From: Caballeronia grimmiae
GTDB taxonomy: Bacteria > Pseudomonadota > Gammaproteobacteria > Burkholderiales > Burkholderiaceae
DNA length: 61,169 nt
Assembly: GCF_000698555.1 (NCBI RefSeq)
Contig: NZ_JFHE01000032.1
Coordinates: 1-61,169 of the forward strand
Reading direction: 5' to 3'
In this document: positions 44,029 through 54,959 of the stretch, piece after piece
Layout of the letters: each line of letters opens with the position of its first letter
Position numbering within the stretch: the stretch's first letter is position 1
The notes under the pieces: generated by a model
Seen by the model: the letters and a program-made list of their open reading frames with translations, nothing else
What the model was told of the DNA's origin: nothing
The model's database searches: none
Made by a program: the position numbers and the translations under genes

Positions 44029-44179
44029 GTCCAGAAAGCAATTCGAAAGAAAGCGGCGCTTGCTGCAACGCAAAACGCTGAAAAGCCTGAAGAACCTAGT
44101 CGTTACTTTCGTCGATGGCGGGCCGTCCGCCGCCCCGCGTGAAGTAAAATGCGGACCTCATTCCACGATAAGACGACGC

Positions 44180-44527
44180 ATGTTGCGCAAGGCCTGGCGC
44201 GGGGAAGAACGCTTCTGGAAAGTCTGGTGGCTGCTCGGCCTGCCGTTGCATCTCGCATGGTGGGCCGTCTATCTGTACCTGTGGGGCACCGGCGTCCCGC
44301 CGGAATCGTTCCTTCTGATGACCATCTGGTTCTGGCCCGGCATGCTTGGCCTATTTGCCGGGTGCGGGGCGCTGTATCTCGCGTGGTGCACGGCGGCGTG
44401 GCGATGCGCGGCTAACGTCGACCGCCGCGTCTGGACGTATGTTGCGCGCCTGCTGATCGGCGTGGGCCTCGGTTCGTTTCTCACCGAGTGCGCGCTCATC
44501 TTGACCGCGCCGCTGATAGCGGGATGA
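44180..44527 (+). CDS. Small hypothetical membrane protein
   Basis: A 115-residue protein with a basic start (MLRKAWRGEERFWK) and three hydrophobic helices (WWLLGLPLHLAWWAVYLYLW; MLGLFAGCGALYLAWCTAAW; LLIGVGLGSFLTECALILTA). It is an inner-membrane protein of unknown role. The ATG at 44180 is chosen because it opens the hydrophobic part directly. No linked gene suggests a function. Confidence 0.6.
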   Translation: MLRKAWRGEERFWKVWWLLGLPLHLAWWAVYLYLWGTGVPPESFLLMTIWFWPGMLGLFAGCGALYLAWCTAAWRCAANVDRRVWTYVARLLIGVGLGSFLTECALILTAPLIAG

Positions 44528-44670
44528 CGCGCCCGGCTTCGCATCCAGCCGCCCGAGCCTTCCTCATCGCAAATTAAGCGTTCTCGCAAAAACCCCAAGC
44601 GACGACGCCGGTCGGCCACGCTACCATCGCCCACATCGAAGTGGAGACGTTACGCGCGAGGAGACATCGC

Positions 44671-46416
<1,746 letters not shown>

Positions 46417-46430
46417 ACGGGATCATCGAT

Positions 46431-47165
46431 ATGACGACTCAGGACATCGCCGTCTCCGGCGAGACGCTCGAACTGCTGCGCCACGTCAGCACCGCGACGC
46501 TCACGACGCAACTCTTCAAACGCGGCTTGCGCAACGTATTCCTGCAAGGCGTCGCGCCGCTCGTGAAACCGGCGAAGGGCGCGCCGAACCTCGTCGGACC
46601 GGCGTTCACGCTGCGCAACATTCCGGCGCGCGAGGATATCGATCACCTCGGCGTGTTTCAGAACCCCGATCATCCGCAGCGCAAGGCCGTCGAGAGCGCG
46701 CCGCCCGGCAGCGTGCTCGTGCAGGATTGTCGCGGCGATCGCACGGTGGCATCGACCGGTTCGATTCTCACGACGCGCCTCAAGGTGCGCGGCGTCGCGG
46801 GCATGGTGTCGGATGGCTGCGTGCGCGATAGCGGGACCATCGGCGATATCGGCTTGCCGCTGTTCTGCGCGGGCGCGAGCGCGCCGCTGAATCTCGCGAA
46901 GCATCACGCGGTGGATATGAACGTGCCGATCGCGTGCGGCGGCGTGGCGGTTTATCCGGGCGATATCGTCGTCGGCGATGTGGATGGCGTGGTCATCGTG
47001 CCGCGTCATATGGCCGAGCAGGTGGCGAAGGATGCGGCGGAGCAGGAACGGCTGGAAGAATTCATCGCGATGCGCGTGGAGGCCGGCGCGGCATTGCGCG
47101 GCACGTATCCGCCGAACGAGGCGACGCTCGGCGAGTATGCGGAGTGGCGCAACGGGCGCAAGTAA
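46431..47165 (+). CDS. RraA-family protein (possible aldolase)
   Basis: A 244-residue protein of the RraA/4-hydroxy-4-methyl-2-oxoglutarate aldolase fold. GMVSDGCVRDSGTI is the conserved Gly-Asp-Arg-Asp region that binds metal and substrate, and VHPGD-like VYPGDIVVGDVDGVVIVPRH is the second signature. RraA itself inhibits RNase E, but relatives of this length beside sugar-acid dehydratases are more likely keto-acid aldolases or auxiliary enzymes. It sits 14 bases after the dehydratase, presumably as one transcript. Confidence 0.82.
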   Translation: MTTQDIAVSGETLELLRHVSTATLTTQLFKRGLRNVFLQGVAPLVKPAKGAPNLVGPAFTLRNIPAREDIDHLGVFQNPDHPQRKAVESAPPGSVLVQDCRGDRTVASTGSILTTRLKVRGVAGMVSDGCVRDSGTIGDIGLPLFCAGASAPLNLAKHHAVDMNVPIACGGVAVYPGDIVVGDVDGVVIVPRHMAEQVAKDAAEQERLEEFIAMRVEAGAALRGTYPPNEATLGEYAEWRNGRK

Positions 47166-47187
47166 GGTCCGTACCCGCTGTTCCCGC

Positions 47188-48474
47188 TTACTTATGCAGC
47201 TTGCTGCGCAACGAAGCCACGTCGTTCGTCGTCACGGGGCGTGCGTCATTTCCCCACGACGAACGGACGTAACTGAGCACTTGCGCGATCTGCAAATCCG
47301 ACAATCTGCCCGCAAACCCCGGCATGTTCTGGCGCGGCGGTCCATTTTTGGTCGCGGGACTGTTCCCGCCTTCGACGAGCAGTCGAATCAGTGAAGTCGT
47401 ATCGTCGCTGATGACCGCCTGATTACCCGCCAGCTTCGGAAACACCTTCGGCACGCCTTCACCCGTGTCCAGATGACACTGCGCGCAGAACGTCGCGTAG
47501 ACGCCCGCGCCCTGACCCGGCGGCACGTCGGGCGCACGCGTCTTGAGGTGGCCGGGCTTCGCGTTCGATGGATCATACGAGCCGTCCGCCGCACCCGTCG
47601 CCGGCAGGCTCTTCAGGTACGTCGCGATCGCGAGCAGATCGTCGTCGCTAACGTACTGCAGGCTGTCCTCGATCGTCTGCACCATGCTGCCGATAGCCGC
47701 CGTCCCGCCGCCCTGACCGGTCTTGAGCAAGGTCGCGATTTCTTCGCGCGACATCCGCCCGAGTCCCGAGCCGGGATCGCCACGAAGATTCGGCGCGAAC
47801 CAGTTGTCGTTGACGCCGCCCGATAGATACGTTTTCGACGACTCATCGTAGCCGCGCTCCTGTAACGCCGGGCCGCGCGGCGAATGACACGCTCCGCAAT
47901 GCCCGAGCCCCTGCACGAGATATGCGCCGCGATTCCACGTCGCATCGCGATCGGGCCGCGGCGTAAAAACGTCCTTCGGTGCGAGCGCCGCGCGCCACAC
48001 GCGAAGCGCCCATCGTTGATTGAACGGGAACGGCACGTCGGTCGGCGGCGGACGGTAATGCACTGGCGGCACGCCATGCATCATGTAGGCGTAGAGCGCG
48101 CGCACGTCGTCGTCGGTCATCTTCACGAAGGACGTGTAGGGCATCGCCGGATAAAGCCCCTTGCCGCCCGGCGCGACGCCTTCACGCAGCGCCTTCGCGA
48201 AGTCTTCGTAGCTGTATTTGCCGATCCCCGTCTCGGGATCGGGCGTGATGTTGCTGCTGACGATGGTCCCGAACGGCGACGCCATGCCCAGGCCGCCCGC
48301 GTACGGCGCGCCTTTGTTCGGCGCGGTGTGGCAACCCGCGCAGTCGCCGAGTTTCGCGATGTACGCGCCGCGCGCAACGAGATCTGCCGATGGCGCCGCA
48401 AGCGTCACGCTGGCGCTTATCCCCAGAACGGCGAAGACGATCACCTGCCGGCAGCGTCGTGATATCGCGTGCAT
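47188..48474 (-). CDS. Triheme cytochrome c (alcohol-dehydrogenase-type cytochrome subunit)
   Basis: A 428-residue secreted cytochrome with a signal peptide (cleavage near AAPSA, about residue 27) and three CxxCH haem sites: CAGCH (Cys45), CGACH (about 193) and CAQCH (about 332). The three-domain layout and runs such as YPAMPYTSFVKMTDDDVRAL match the cytochrome subunits of membrane alcohol, gluconate and aldehyde dehydrogenases. No dehydrogenase subunit is nearby. Instead it is the last gene of the caa3 oxidase operon, starting right after ctaG, so it may deliver electrons to that oxidase. Confidence 0.92.
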   Translation of the reverse strand: MHAISRRCRQVIVFAVLGISASVTLAAPSADLVARGAYIAKLGDCAGCHTAPNKGAPYAGGLGMASPFGTIVSSNITPDPETGIGKYSYEDFAKALREGVAPGGKGLYPAMPYTSFVKMTDDDVRALYAYMMHGVPPVHYRPPPTDVPFPFNQRWALRVWRAALAPKDVFTPRPDRDATWNRGAYLVQGLGHCGACHSPRGPALQERGYDESSKTYLSGGVNDNWFAPNLRGDPGSGLGRMSREEIATLLKTGQGGGTAAIGSMVQTIEDSLQYVSDDDLLAIATYLKSLPATGAADGSYDPSNAKPGHLKTRAPDVPPGQGAGVYATFCAQCHLDTGEGVPKVFPKLAGNQAVISDDTTSLIRLLVEGGNSPATKNGPPRQNMPGFAGRLSDLQIAQVLSYVRSSWGNDARPVTTNDVASLRSKLHK

Positions 48475-48475
48475 G

Positions 48476-49426
48476 TCAGGGCTCCTCGTGCGCCGGCACG
48501 GCGGTTCGCACCACGCTCGTCAGCTCGCGGGCGGGCTGTCTCGCCAGCCAGCGTGCGCCGATCAATAACCCGCCGACGAGATACGCCAGACCGCCCGGCA
48601 CCCACATCACGAGGCCGCCGAGTTGCTGGTCCTGCAGCGGATCGAAGCCCAGCGCAAGCGTGCTTTCGATGCACGACGGATACCACACGGCCGGCGCGAG
48701 CGTCAGCAGCGCGCCGAGCGCGCCGGTGTGGACCATCGTCGTGAAGAGGGAGAGCATGGCGTGTGCGCTGTGGGTGCGCGAGCCATCGGCGGCAGCGGGA
48801 CGGAAGACGGTCCACCAGAAGAGCAGCGCGCTGCCGAGAAAACTCGCATGCTGGAACGTATGCACCCATTCGCTCGCCAGCGCGGCCTCGAAGAAACGCG
48901 GCGCGTGCCAGCACCATAGCGCGGCGGCGTGCAGGCCCCAGGCGACGGCGGGGAGGGTCAGCCATCGCCACGGCGATCCGATCCACGCGCTGCGTGTCGC
49001 CATGCTGATGCGCGCCCGCGCGCGCGGCGGAAACGCCCAGATCCACACCGCGAGCGGCCGGCCAATCACGAGCAGCGGCGCGGCCACCAGCATGAAGATT
49101 TCGTGCTGCAGCATATGCGCGGAAAACAGCGCTTCGCTGAGCGCATGCAACGGCGAAACCAGCGCGATGACGAGCGCGATCCATCCGGTGACGAACGCGG
49201 CAAGGCGCATCGACCGGTCCGCGCGCCCCCGCGATCCGCGATGACGCAACCGCGCATAGCCGGCGATATAAAGCCCGATGCTCAACGCAAGCAACACGAC
49301 GACCCACGGCTCGAACGTCCAGCCGAAGGTTTGCGCGTCGCTCGCGGCCGGCGTGGCGACATGCGCCGATGCCGGATCGGCGAACAGCACGGCGGCGAAG
49401 AGAATCAACACGCGGAAAGCAGCCAT
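48476..49426 (-). CDS. ctaG: Cytochrome c oxidase assembly factor CtaG (caa3 type)
   Basis: A 316-residue protein with a signal-like first segment (cleavage near ASA) and seven or so membrane helices. HMLQHEIFMLVAAPLLVIGR, WHAPRFFEAALASEWVHTFQ, HASFLGSALLFWW and DQQLGGLVMWVPGGLAYL are typical of the CtaG_caa3 family, thought to help form the copper/haem centre of subunit I. It begins within the last bases of the preceding small membrane-protein gene and ends 2 bases before the cytochrome c gene. Confidence 0.88.
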   Translation of the reverse strand: MAAFRVLILFAAVLFADPASAHVATPAASDAQTFGWTFEPWVVVLLALSIGLYIAGYARLRHRGSRGRADRSMRLAAFVTGWIALVIALVSPLHALSEALFSAHMLQHEIFMLVAAPLLVIGRPLAVWIWAFPPRARARISMATRSAWIGSPWRWLTLPAVAWGLHAAALWCWHAPRFFEAALASEWVHTFQHASFLGSALLFWWTVFRPAAADGSRTHSAHAMLSLFTTMVHTGALGALLTLAPAVWYPSCIESTLALGFDPLQDQQLGGLVMWVPGGLAYLVGGLLIGARWLARQPARELTSVVRTAVPAHEEP

Positions 49427-49731
49427 TGCGGTAGCGAGATAGCGAAGATGGCCAGCGACGAAAGCGCGCCGACGCCCGTTGCGACGGCAGCGAAGAACCC
49501 TTGCTGGGACGTCAGGCCGGGCGCCGATGGATCGGCCTGGCGTCGCGCGGATCGCCATCGGCCGAATGCGAGCGCCGTGCAGATCACGCTGACCGCGAGA
49601 CTCACCGCACTGACGCCATTGAGCAGGGCCATGCTTTGCAGATGGCACGACGGCTCGACGAGCGCGTAGTTCACGCTCAGGAACCCGAGCAGCAGCGATG
49701 GAGCGAAGAGGAGTGCAGGCCATGTAAGCAT
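49405..49731 (-). CDS. Small membrane protein of the caa3 oxidase operon
   Basis: A 108-residue protein with three hydrophobic helices, conserved in place between subunit III and CtaG in related operons. The start is MLTWPALLFAPSLLLGFLSV, followed by NYALVEPSCHLQSMALLNG. The ATG at 49731 lies 14 bases after the subunit III stop. Its end overlaps the ctaG start by 22 bases. It may be an accessory subunit or assembly protein; no enzymatic motif is seen. Confidence 0.65.
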   Translation of the reverse strand: MLTWPALLFAPSLLLGFLSVNYALVEPSCHLQSMALLNGVSAVSLAVSVICTALAFGRWRSARRQADPSAPGLTSQQGFFAAVATGVGALSSLAIFAISLPQWLLSAC

Positions 49732-49744
49732 GTTCGTGACCACA

Positions 49745-50395
49745 CTAAAAACGCGACGCCCAGTAGATGACGCCATACATCGGCAGCCAGCTCAGGACGA
49801 CGAAGTACCAGTAGATCGCATTCTCGCTGACATCGACGAAACGCTTGCTTTCGAACGGCCCCGTGAACAGGAGCGCCGTCAGCACGGCGGTGTCGATGGT
49901 GTCGGTAATCAGGTGCGTCGTGTGCAAGCCGAGCAGCAGCCACACGACCGATCCATACGCGTTTGCATACCAGCTCACGTTGAGCGTCGCGAATTCAAGG
50001 CCGCGCACGACGAGAAACGCGAACGACATCAGCAGGCAGACCGTCATCCATAGCTTCGCCGCGCCGCGATCGCTGCGTTCCGCTGCGCGCTTCGCAAGCT
50101 GATTCGGCAACAGGCTCGCGAGCAGGATCAACGTATTCAGCGTGCCCCAGCGCAGTTCGGGCGCATCGGCGGCCATCGGCCACGCGGGGGCGTGAGTGCG
50201 CAGATAGAAGTACATCATGATGCCGATGCCGAACACCGTGCCTTCGATCAGCATCAATCCGCCCGTAGCCCACCACATCAGGCTGCGATGCCCGAATGCG
50301 AACGTCGGCAGATCGCGAACATCGAGCAGATACTCGGATGGCCGCGTATCGTCGGGACGCGTATGCGGGCTCTTGAGATCGCCGGTCGCGCTCAT
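49745..50395 (-). CDS. ctaE: Cytochrome c oxidase subunit III
   Basis: A 216-residue COX3-type subunit with five membrane helices. LMWWATGGLMLIEGTVFGIG, GLHTTHLITDTIDTAVL and SENAIYWYFVVLSWLPMYGV are characteristic. It is shorter than classical seven-helix subunit III and resembles the five-helix form of caa3 and quinol oxidases. ATGA overlap with ctaD fixes the start and implies coupling. Confidence 0.9.
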   Translation of the reverse strand: MSATGDLKSPHTRPDDTRPSEYLLDVRDLPTFAFGHRSLMWWATGGLMLIEGTVFGIGIMMYFYLRTHAPAWPMAADAPELRWGTLNTLILLASLLPNQLAKRAAERSDRGAAKLWMTVCLLMSFAFLVVRGLEFATLNVSWYANAYGSVVWLLLGLHTTHLITDTIDTAVLTALLFTGPFESKRFVDVSENAIYWYFVVLSWLPMYGVIYWASRF

Positions 50396-52356
50396 GGACG
50401 CTGCTCCCGTGCCGCGGCGAATGCGTTGCTCGCACGCTTCGGCCAGAACCAGAGGATCATCGCCACGGCGACGGGCAGCGACGCATACACGACCGCCCAC
50501 GGCGTGAAGATCGACCAGATGAAGAGCACCGTCGTCGCCACCGCGCTGATGAAAGGCCAGATCGAAGGCGATGGAAACAGCGGCCGATGATCCGGCTTCG
50601 CATCCAGCACGCTCGTCACGAGCACTTCCCGCGCGTCGGCGGCGAGCCCTCCGACGAAGCGCGGCTGCGCGCCCGCTTCCCAGAGCGGATCGCGGCCATG
50701 CACGACGGGCACCGCATCGAAGTTATGCGGCGGCGGCGGCGACGGCACGCTCCATTCGAGCGTGCCCGCGCCCCACGGATCGGCGGGCGCCTGTTCTCCG
50801 CGCCGCAGCGTCAGCACCACGTTGACGATAAATAGCAGCACGCTGACCGCGATGGTCCATGCGCCGATCGTGGCAGCGAAGTTCATGCCGTCCCAGCCCA
50901 TGCCGGACGGATACGTCCATACGCGGCGCGGCATGCCATGCAAACCGAGCAGATGCATCGGAAAGAAGGTGACGTTGAAGCCGATGAAGAACAGCCAGAA
51001 CTGCCAGCGTCCGAGCCGCTCCGACAGCATGCGGCCCGCGAACTTGGGGAACCAGTAGAAGAACGCGCCGAAGAGCGGAAACACCGCGCCGCCGATCAGC
51101 ACGTAATGCAGATGCGCGACGACGAAGTACGTATCGTGCACTTGCAAGTCGAGCGGCACCGACGCGACCATGACGCCGGTCATCCCGCCGATCACGAGGA
51201 TGAAGAAGAACGCGAGCACGAACAGCAGCGGCGTGCGCAGATTCAGGCGGCCCGTCCATAGCGTGCCGATCCAGCAGAAGATTTGAAGGCCCGAAGGAAT
51301 CGCGATCATCAGGCTTGCCGCCGTGAAGAAGCTCTTGCCGAGTTCGGGGAGGTTCGTCGCGAACATGTGATGCACCCACAAGCCGAACGCGAGGAACGCC
51401 GTGCCGATCAGCGCGAGGACCATCGCGGGATAGCCGAACACGGGGCGGCGCGCGAAGGTCGGAATGATCGACGAGATGAAGCCGAGCGGCGGGATGAAGA
51501 TGAGATAAACCTCGGGATGCCCGAAGAACCAGAAGAGATGCTGCCAGAGCAGCACGTCGCCGCCCTTCGCCGGGTTATAGAAGTGCGTGCCGACGAGACG
51601 GTCGAGGATCAGCGCGGTGCTGCACAGCATGATGGATGGCATCGCGAAGATGACCATGAACTGCGTGACGAGCGTCGCCCAGACGAAAAGCGGCATGCGG
51701 TTGAGCGACATGCCCGGCGCGCGCATCTTGAAGATCGTCGTGATGAGGACGATGGCTTCGAGCAGGCCCGATAGCTCCGTGAAGGTGATCATCTGCGCCC
51801 AGATGTCGGAGCCTTTGCCCGGCGAATAGTCGGGGCCCGCGAGCGGCACATAGCTGAACCAGCCCGCAGCCGGCGCGCTGTTGAGCGCGAGCGAGCCGAA
51901 CAACAGTATTCCGCCGAACAGGAATACCCAGTACGCGTACGCATTCATCCGCGGAAACGCGATGCTGCGCGCGCCGATCATCAGCGGCACGAGATACGCG
52001 GCGACCGCCTGCATTACCGGCACGGCGAACAGAAACATCATCGTCGTGCCGTGCATCGTGAAGAGTTCGTTGTACAGATTGGGACCGATGAGCCGCGCAT
52101 CGGGCCGCGCGAGCTGCGTCCGCATGACGAGCGAAAGGATGCCCGCGAGCACGAAGAACACGAACGTCGTGATGATGAAGCGCCGCGCGATGGTCTTGTG
52201 ATTGAGCGCCTTCAATGCGCCGATGAAACCCGGCGGATCGCTCCATGTTTGCGCCAGCGCGCGGCGCACGGACTCGGGCGCGTGCGGGCCATCGACGGGG
52301 CGCGAGCCGCTCGCATCGGATGCGCTGTAGCCGGACGGAGATCGGTTGTCGCTCAT
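50392..52356 (-). CDS. ctaD: Cytochrome c oxidase subunit I (caa3-type)
   Basis: A 654-residue haem-copper oxidase catalytic subunit. FTMHGTTMMFLFAVP gives the first low-spin haem His, FFGHPEVYLIFIPPLGFISS the CuB His and cross-linked Tyr, WVHHMFAT the two other CuB histidines, and VVAHLHYVLIGGAVFPL the remaining haem histidines. Beyond the usual 12 helices there is an extension of about 90 residues with two extra helices (WPFISAVATTVLFIWSIFTP), as in caa3 oxidases. Start and stop overlap its neighbours by four bases each. Confidence 0.95.
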   Translation of the reverse strand: MSDNRSPSGYSASDASGSRPVDGPHAPESVRRALAQTWSDPPGFIGALKALNHKTIARRFIITTFVFFVLAGILSLVMRTQLARPDARLIGPNLYNELFTMHGTTMMFLFAVPVMQAVAAYLVPLMIGARSIAFPRMNAYAYWVFLFGGILLFGSLALNSAPAAGWFSYVPLAGPDYSPGKGSDIWAQMITFTELSGLLEAIVLITTIFKMRAPGMSLNRMPLFVWATLVTQFMVIFAMPSIMLCSTALILDRLVGTHFYNPAKGGDVLLWQHLFWFFGHPEVYLIFIPPLGFISSIIPTFARRPVFGYPAMVLALIGTAFLAFGLWVHHMFATNLPELGKSFFTAASLMIAIPSGLQIFCWIGTLWTGRLNLRTPLLFVLAFFFILVIGGMTGVMVASVPLDLQVHDTYFVVAHLHYVLIGGAVFPLFGAFFYWFPKFAGRMLSERLGRWQFWLFFIGFNVTFFPMHLLGLHGMPRRVWTYPSGMGWDGMNFAATIGAWTIAVSVLLFIVNVVLTLRRGEQAPADPWGAGTLEWSVPSPPPPHNFDAVPVVHGRDPLWEAGAQPRFVGGLAADAREVLVTSVLDAKPDHRPLFPSPSIWPFISAVATTVLFIWSIFTPWAVVYASLPVAVAMILWFWPKRASNAFAAAREQRP

Positions 52357-53324
52357 TTCAGCGTGCCTAGCCAGGTGACGAGAGCCTGAAGGTCGGGCGG
52401 GGAAAGCCGCGTCGCCGGCATCATCACGCCGGGCTTGTGCGCAGGCGGATCGGCGATCCACGCGGACAGATTCTTCGCATCGTTGACGAGCGTGCCCGCC
52501 GCAATGGTCTGCCTGCTCGCGAGATGCGTGAGGTCGGGACCGAGCGAGCCGTTGGCGGGCGTGCCGCGCACTGCGTGACACCGGGCGCAGTCGTTGTTCA
52601 GGAAGACATCGCGTCCCTGACGGGCAAGCGCGTCGGGTGGCACGGGCGCGGCCTGACGCTGCCGCGCCGCCCACGCTTCGTACTGCGCGGGCGGATCGGC
52701 GACGACCGCGAACGCCATCAACGCGTGCTCGTAGCCGCAGAATTCGGCGCATTGCCCGCGATACGCCCCCGCGCGATCCGCCCGAAACGCGATGGTCGTC
52801 TGCTGGCCGGGAATCATGTCCTTCTTCCCGTGTAAATTAGGTACCCAGAATGTATGAATGACATCGCCCGCCACGAGCGACACCACAACCGGCCTTCCGA
52901 CCGGCACGTGCAGCTCGTTCGCCAGCGTGAATCCTTCGGCGCCGCCCTCGGGCGCATAGCGCGCCTGCCACCACCATTGATACCCCGTCACTTCGATATG
53001 CAGCGCGTTGTCGACCGGCAGCCGCGACAGCGCACGATCGGTGAGGACGTCGGCCACGAGCAGCCCGACGAGCAGCGCCGCCGAGACGACCGTCCCCGCG
53101 ATCACGGAGCGGCTGATGCCCCGTTCCGGCCGTTCGTTGCCGCTCAGATCGGCGGGCGTCGACTGCGTGGCGCGCGGCGCACGCAGCAACGCGACCATGC
53201 AGGCGAGCAGCACCGCCGCAAAGACGACGCAGCAAACCGTGAGCGTCAGATGCCAGAGGTCGAGCACGCGGCTGGCCTGGATGCCCGCTGGACTGAGCGC
53301 GCTCTGCATGGCTGCCGGATTCAT
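52353..53324 (-). CDS. coxB: Cytochrome c oxidase subunit II with fused cytochrome c domain
   Basis: A 323-residue subunit II with two N-terminal membrane helices, a CuA cupredoxin domain (HTFWVPNLHGKKDMIPGQ, then CAEFCGYEHALMAF carrying the Cys, His and Met ligands), and a C-terminal cytochrome c domain (CARCH haem site, Met in GVMMPATRL). The fused haem makes this a caa3 oxidase able to take electrons from cytochrome c or directly from bc1. It is first in the six-gene operon coxB-ctaD-ctaE-small ORF-ctaG-cytochrome c. Confidence 0.94.
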   Translation of the reverse strand: MNPAAMQSALSPAGIQASRVLDLWHLTLTVCCVVFAAVLLACMVALLRAPRATQSTPADLSGNERPERGISRSVIAGTVVSAALLVGLLVADVLTDRALSRLPVDNALHIEVTGYQWWWQARYAPEGGAEGFTLANELHVPVGRPVVVSLVAGDVIHTFWVPNLHGKKDMIPGQQTTIAFRADRAGAYRGQCAEFCGYEHALMAFAVVADPPAQYEAWAARQRQAAPVPPDALARQGRDVFLNNDCARCHAVRGTPANGSLGPDLTHLASRQTIAAGTLVNDAKNLSAWIADPPAHKPGVMMPATRLSPPDLQALVTWLGTLK

Positions 53325-53494
53325 AAAAACGTTCGCATTATGGTTGTATGTCCAGCCTCACAGGGCGGTTCGACGCGTAAAAGCAATAGACATTCCATGG
53401 ACGCGCGGGCATGTGGAGCGCGGTTTGCTCGGTCCAAATCGCTGCAAGCGCATTGCAAGCGGATCATCAGCAACATGAATGGAGGTCGGACAGC

Positions 53495-53995
53495 ATGGAT
53501 ATCGCCAGACAAGTCGTTTCGTTTCTCAGCTCCCGTGGCTTGATGCTTGCGACGGCCGAGTCGTGCACGGCGGGCTATATCGCATCGCTGGTTTCGTCGG
53601 TGCCGGGAAGCGGCAGTTGCCTCGATGTCGGCTTCGTGACTTACTCGCCGACGGGCAAGGCCGGCTTTCTCGGCGTGCGCGAAGAAACCATGAAGCAGTA
53701 CGGCCTGACGAGCGAGGAAGTCGCACGCGAGATGTCGGAAGGCGCGCTGAAACAGGAAGCGTGCTGCGCGGACGTCGCCGTGTCGAACACGGGTGTCGCG
53801 GACGAGCCGCCGGGAGACGGGCCGCCGGCCGGCACGCAATGCTTCGCATGGTCATACAAGCTGCGCGACGGGCAAGTCGTGACCTTCAGCGAAACGAAGG
53901 TGTTCGACGGCGACCGCAACGAGGTTCGCAGCGCCGCGGCGCATTACGCGCTGTCGCGCATCGAGCACTACTACGACCGTCTGCCGCGGCACTGA
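53495..53995 (+). CDS. pncC: Nicotinamide-nucleotide amidohydrolase (CinA C-terminal domain)
   Basis: A 166-residue stand-alone CinA_C protein. LATAESCTAGYIASLVSSVPGS is the diagnostic N-terminal motif; GVADEPPGDGPPAGTQCFAW is the conserved glycine/proline loop. Such proteins deamidate NMN to nicotinate mononucleotide in pyridine nucleotide recycling. GGAGGT lies ahead of the ATG at 53495. nadE follows after 35 bases and completes the route back to NAD. Compared with E. coli PncC, the GVAGPxGG loop is altered to GVADEPPGDG. Confidence 0.85.
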   Translation: MDIARQVVSFLSSRGLMLATAESCTAGYIASLVSSVPGSGSCLDVGFVTYSPTGKAGFLGVREETMKQYGLTSEEVAREMSEGALKQEACCADVAVSNTGVADEPPGDGPPAGTQCFAWSYKLRDGQVVTFSETKVFDGDRNEVRSAAAHYALSRIEHYYDRLPRH

Positions 53996-54030
53996 ACCGC
54001 GGACACTCAACGAACGCAACGGAGGCGAGC

Positions 54031-54876
54031 ATGCAGGACAACGACGGCGATATGCAGCAGTGGCAGCGGCAAGTCATCGAGGAACTGGGCGTGCGCGATC
54101 ACTTCGATGCGGACGCCGAACTCGAGCGGCGCGTCGCGTTTCTGGCGGACTATCTGAAGTCGAGCGGGCTGCGCACTTACGTGCTCGGCATCAGCGGCGG
54201 CGTGGATTCGTCGACGGCGGGGCGGCTCGCGCAACTGAGCGTCGAGCGTTTGCGCGCCGAAGGCTACGAGGCGCATTTCGTCGCGGTGCGGCTGCCCTAC
54301 GGCACGCAGCGCGACGAGGACGACGCGCAGCTCGCGCTCCAGTTCATCCGTCCCGACGAGAATTACACGGTCAATGTGAAGGGGCCGTCGGACGAGATGC
54401 TCGCGGCGCTCAAGCAGGGCGGCGCGCAGTACACCGACGATTTCCAGGAAGACTTCGTGCTCGGCAACATCAAGGCGCGCGAGCGGATGATCGCGCAATA
54501 CGCGATAGCGGGCGCGCGGCGTGGCGTCGTCGTCGGCACCGATCACGCGGCTGAATCGCTGATGGGCTTCTTCACGAAGTACGGCGATGGCGGCGCGGAC
54601 ATCCTGCCGCTGTCGGGCCTGACGAAGCGCCGCGTGCGGGCGCTGGCGCGCGCGATGGGCGCGGACGAACGTCTCGTGATGAAGGTGCCGACAGCCGATC
54701 TCGAAACGCTCACGCCGCAGCGCCCGGACGAGGATAGCTACGGCATCTCGTATGAAAACATCGACGACTTCCTGGAAGGCAAGGAAGTCAGCGGCGAAGT
54801 GCTCACGACGATTCGCCGGTTCTACACGGCAACGCGTCACAAGCGGGCGCTTCCCGTCGAATTGCCGCGCGGCTGA
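54031..54876 (+). CDS. nadE: NH3-dependent NAD synthetase
   Basis: A 281-residue enzyme amidating nicotinate adenine dinucleotide to NAD with ammonia and ATP. The PP-loop is SGGVDSS (55-61); VVGTDHAAESLMGFFTKYGD and GGADILPLSGLTKRRVRALA are signatures. There is no N-terminal glutaminase domain, so it depends on free ammonia. GGAGGCGAG precedes the ATG at 54031. The pairing with pncC suggests an NMN-to-NAD salvage unit. Confidence 0.95.
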   Translation: MQDNDGDMQQWQRQVIEELGVRDHFDADAELERRVAFLADYLKSSGLRTYVLGISGGVDSSTAGRLAQLSVERLRAEGYEAHFVAVRLPYGTQRDEDDAQLALQFIRPDENYTVNVKGPSDEMLAALKQGGAQYTDDFQEDFVLGNIKARERMIAQYAIAGARRGVVVGTDHAAESLMGFFTKYGDGGADILPLSGLTKRRVRALARAMGADERLVMKVPTADLETLTPQRPDEDSYGISYENIDDFLEGKEVSGEVLTTIRRFYTATRHKRALPVELPRG

Positions 54877-54959
54877 CGCTGGAACGGTGATTGCAAAACG
54901 AAAGCCGCACGATGGCAGCAAGCCTGTCCGAACCCAACTCACTTCGCAATGGAGGCAAC

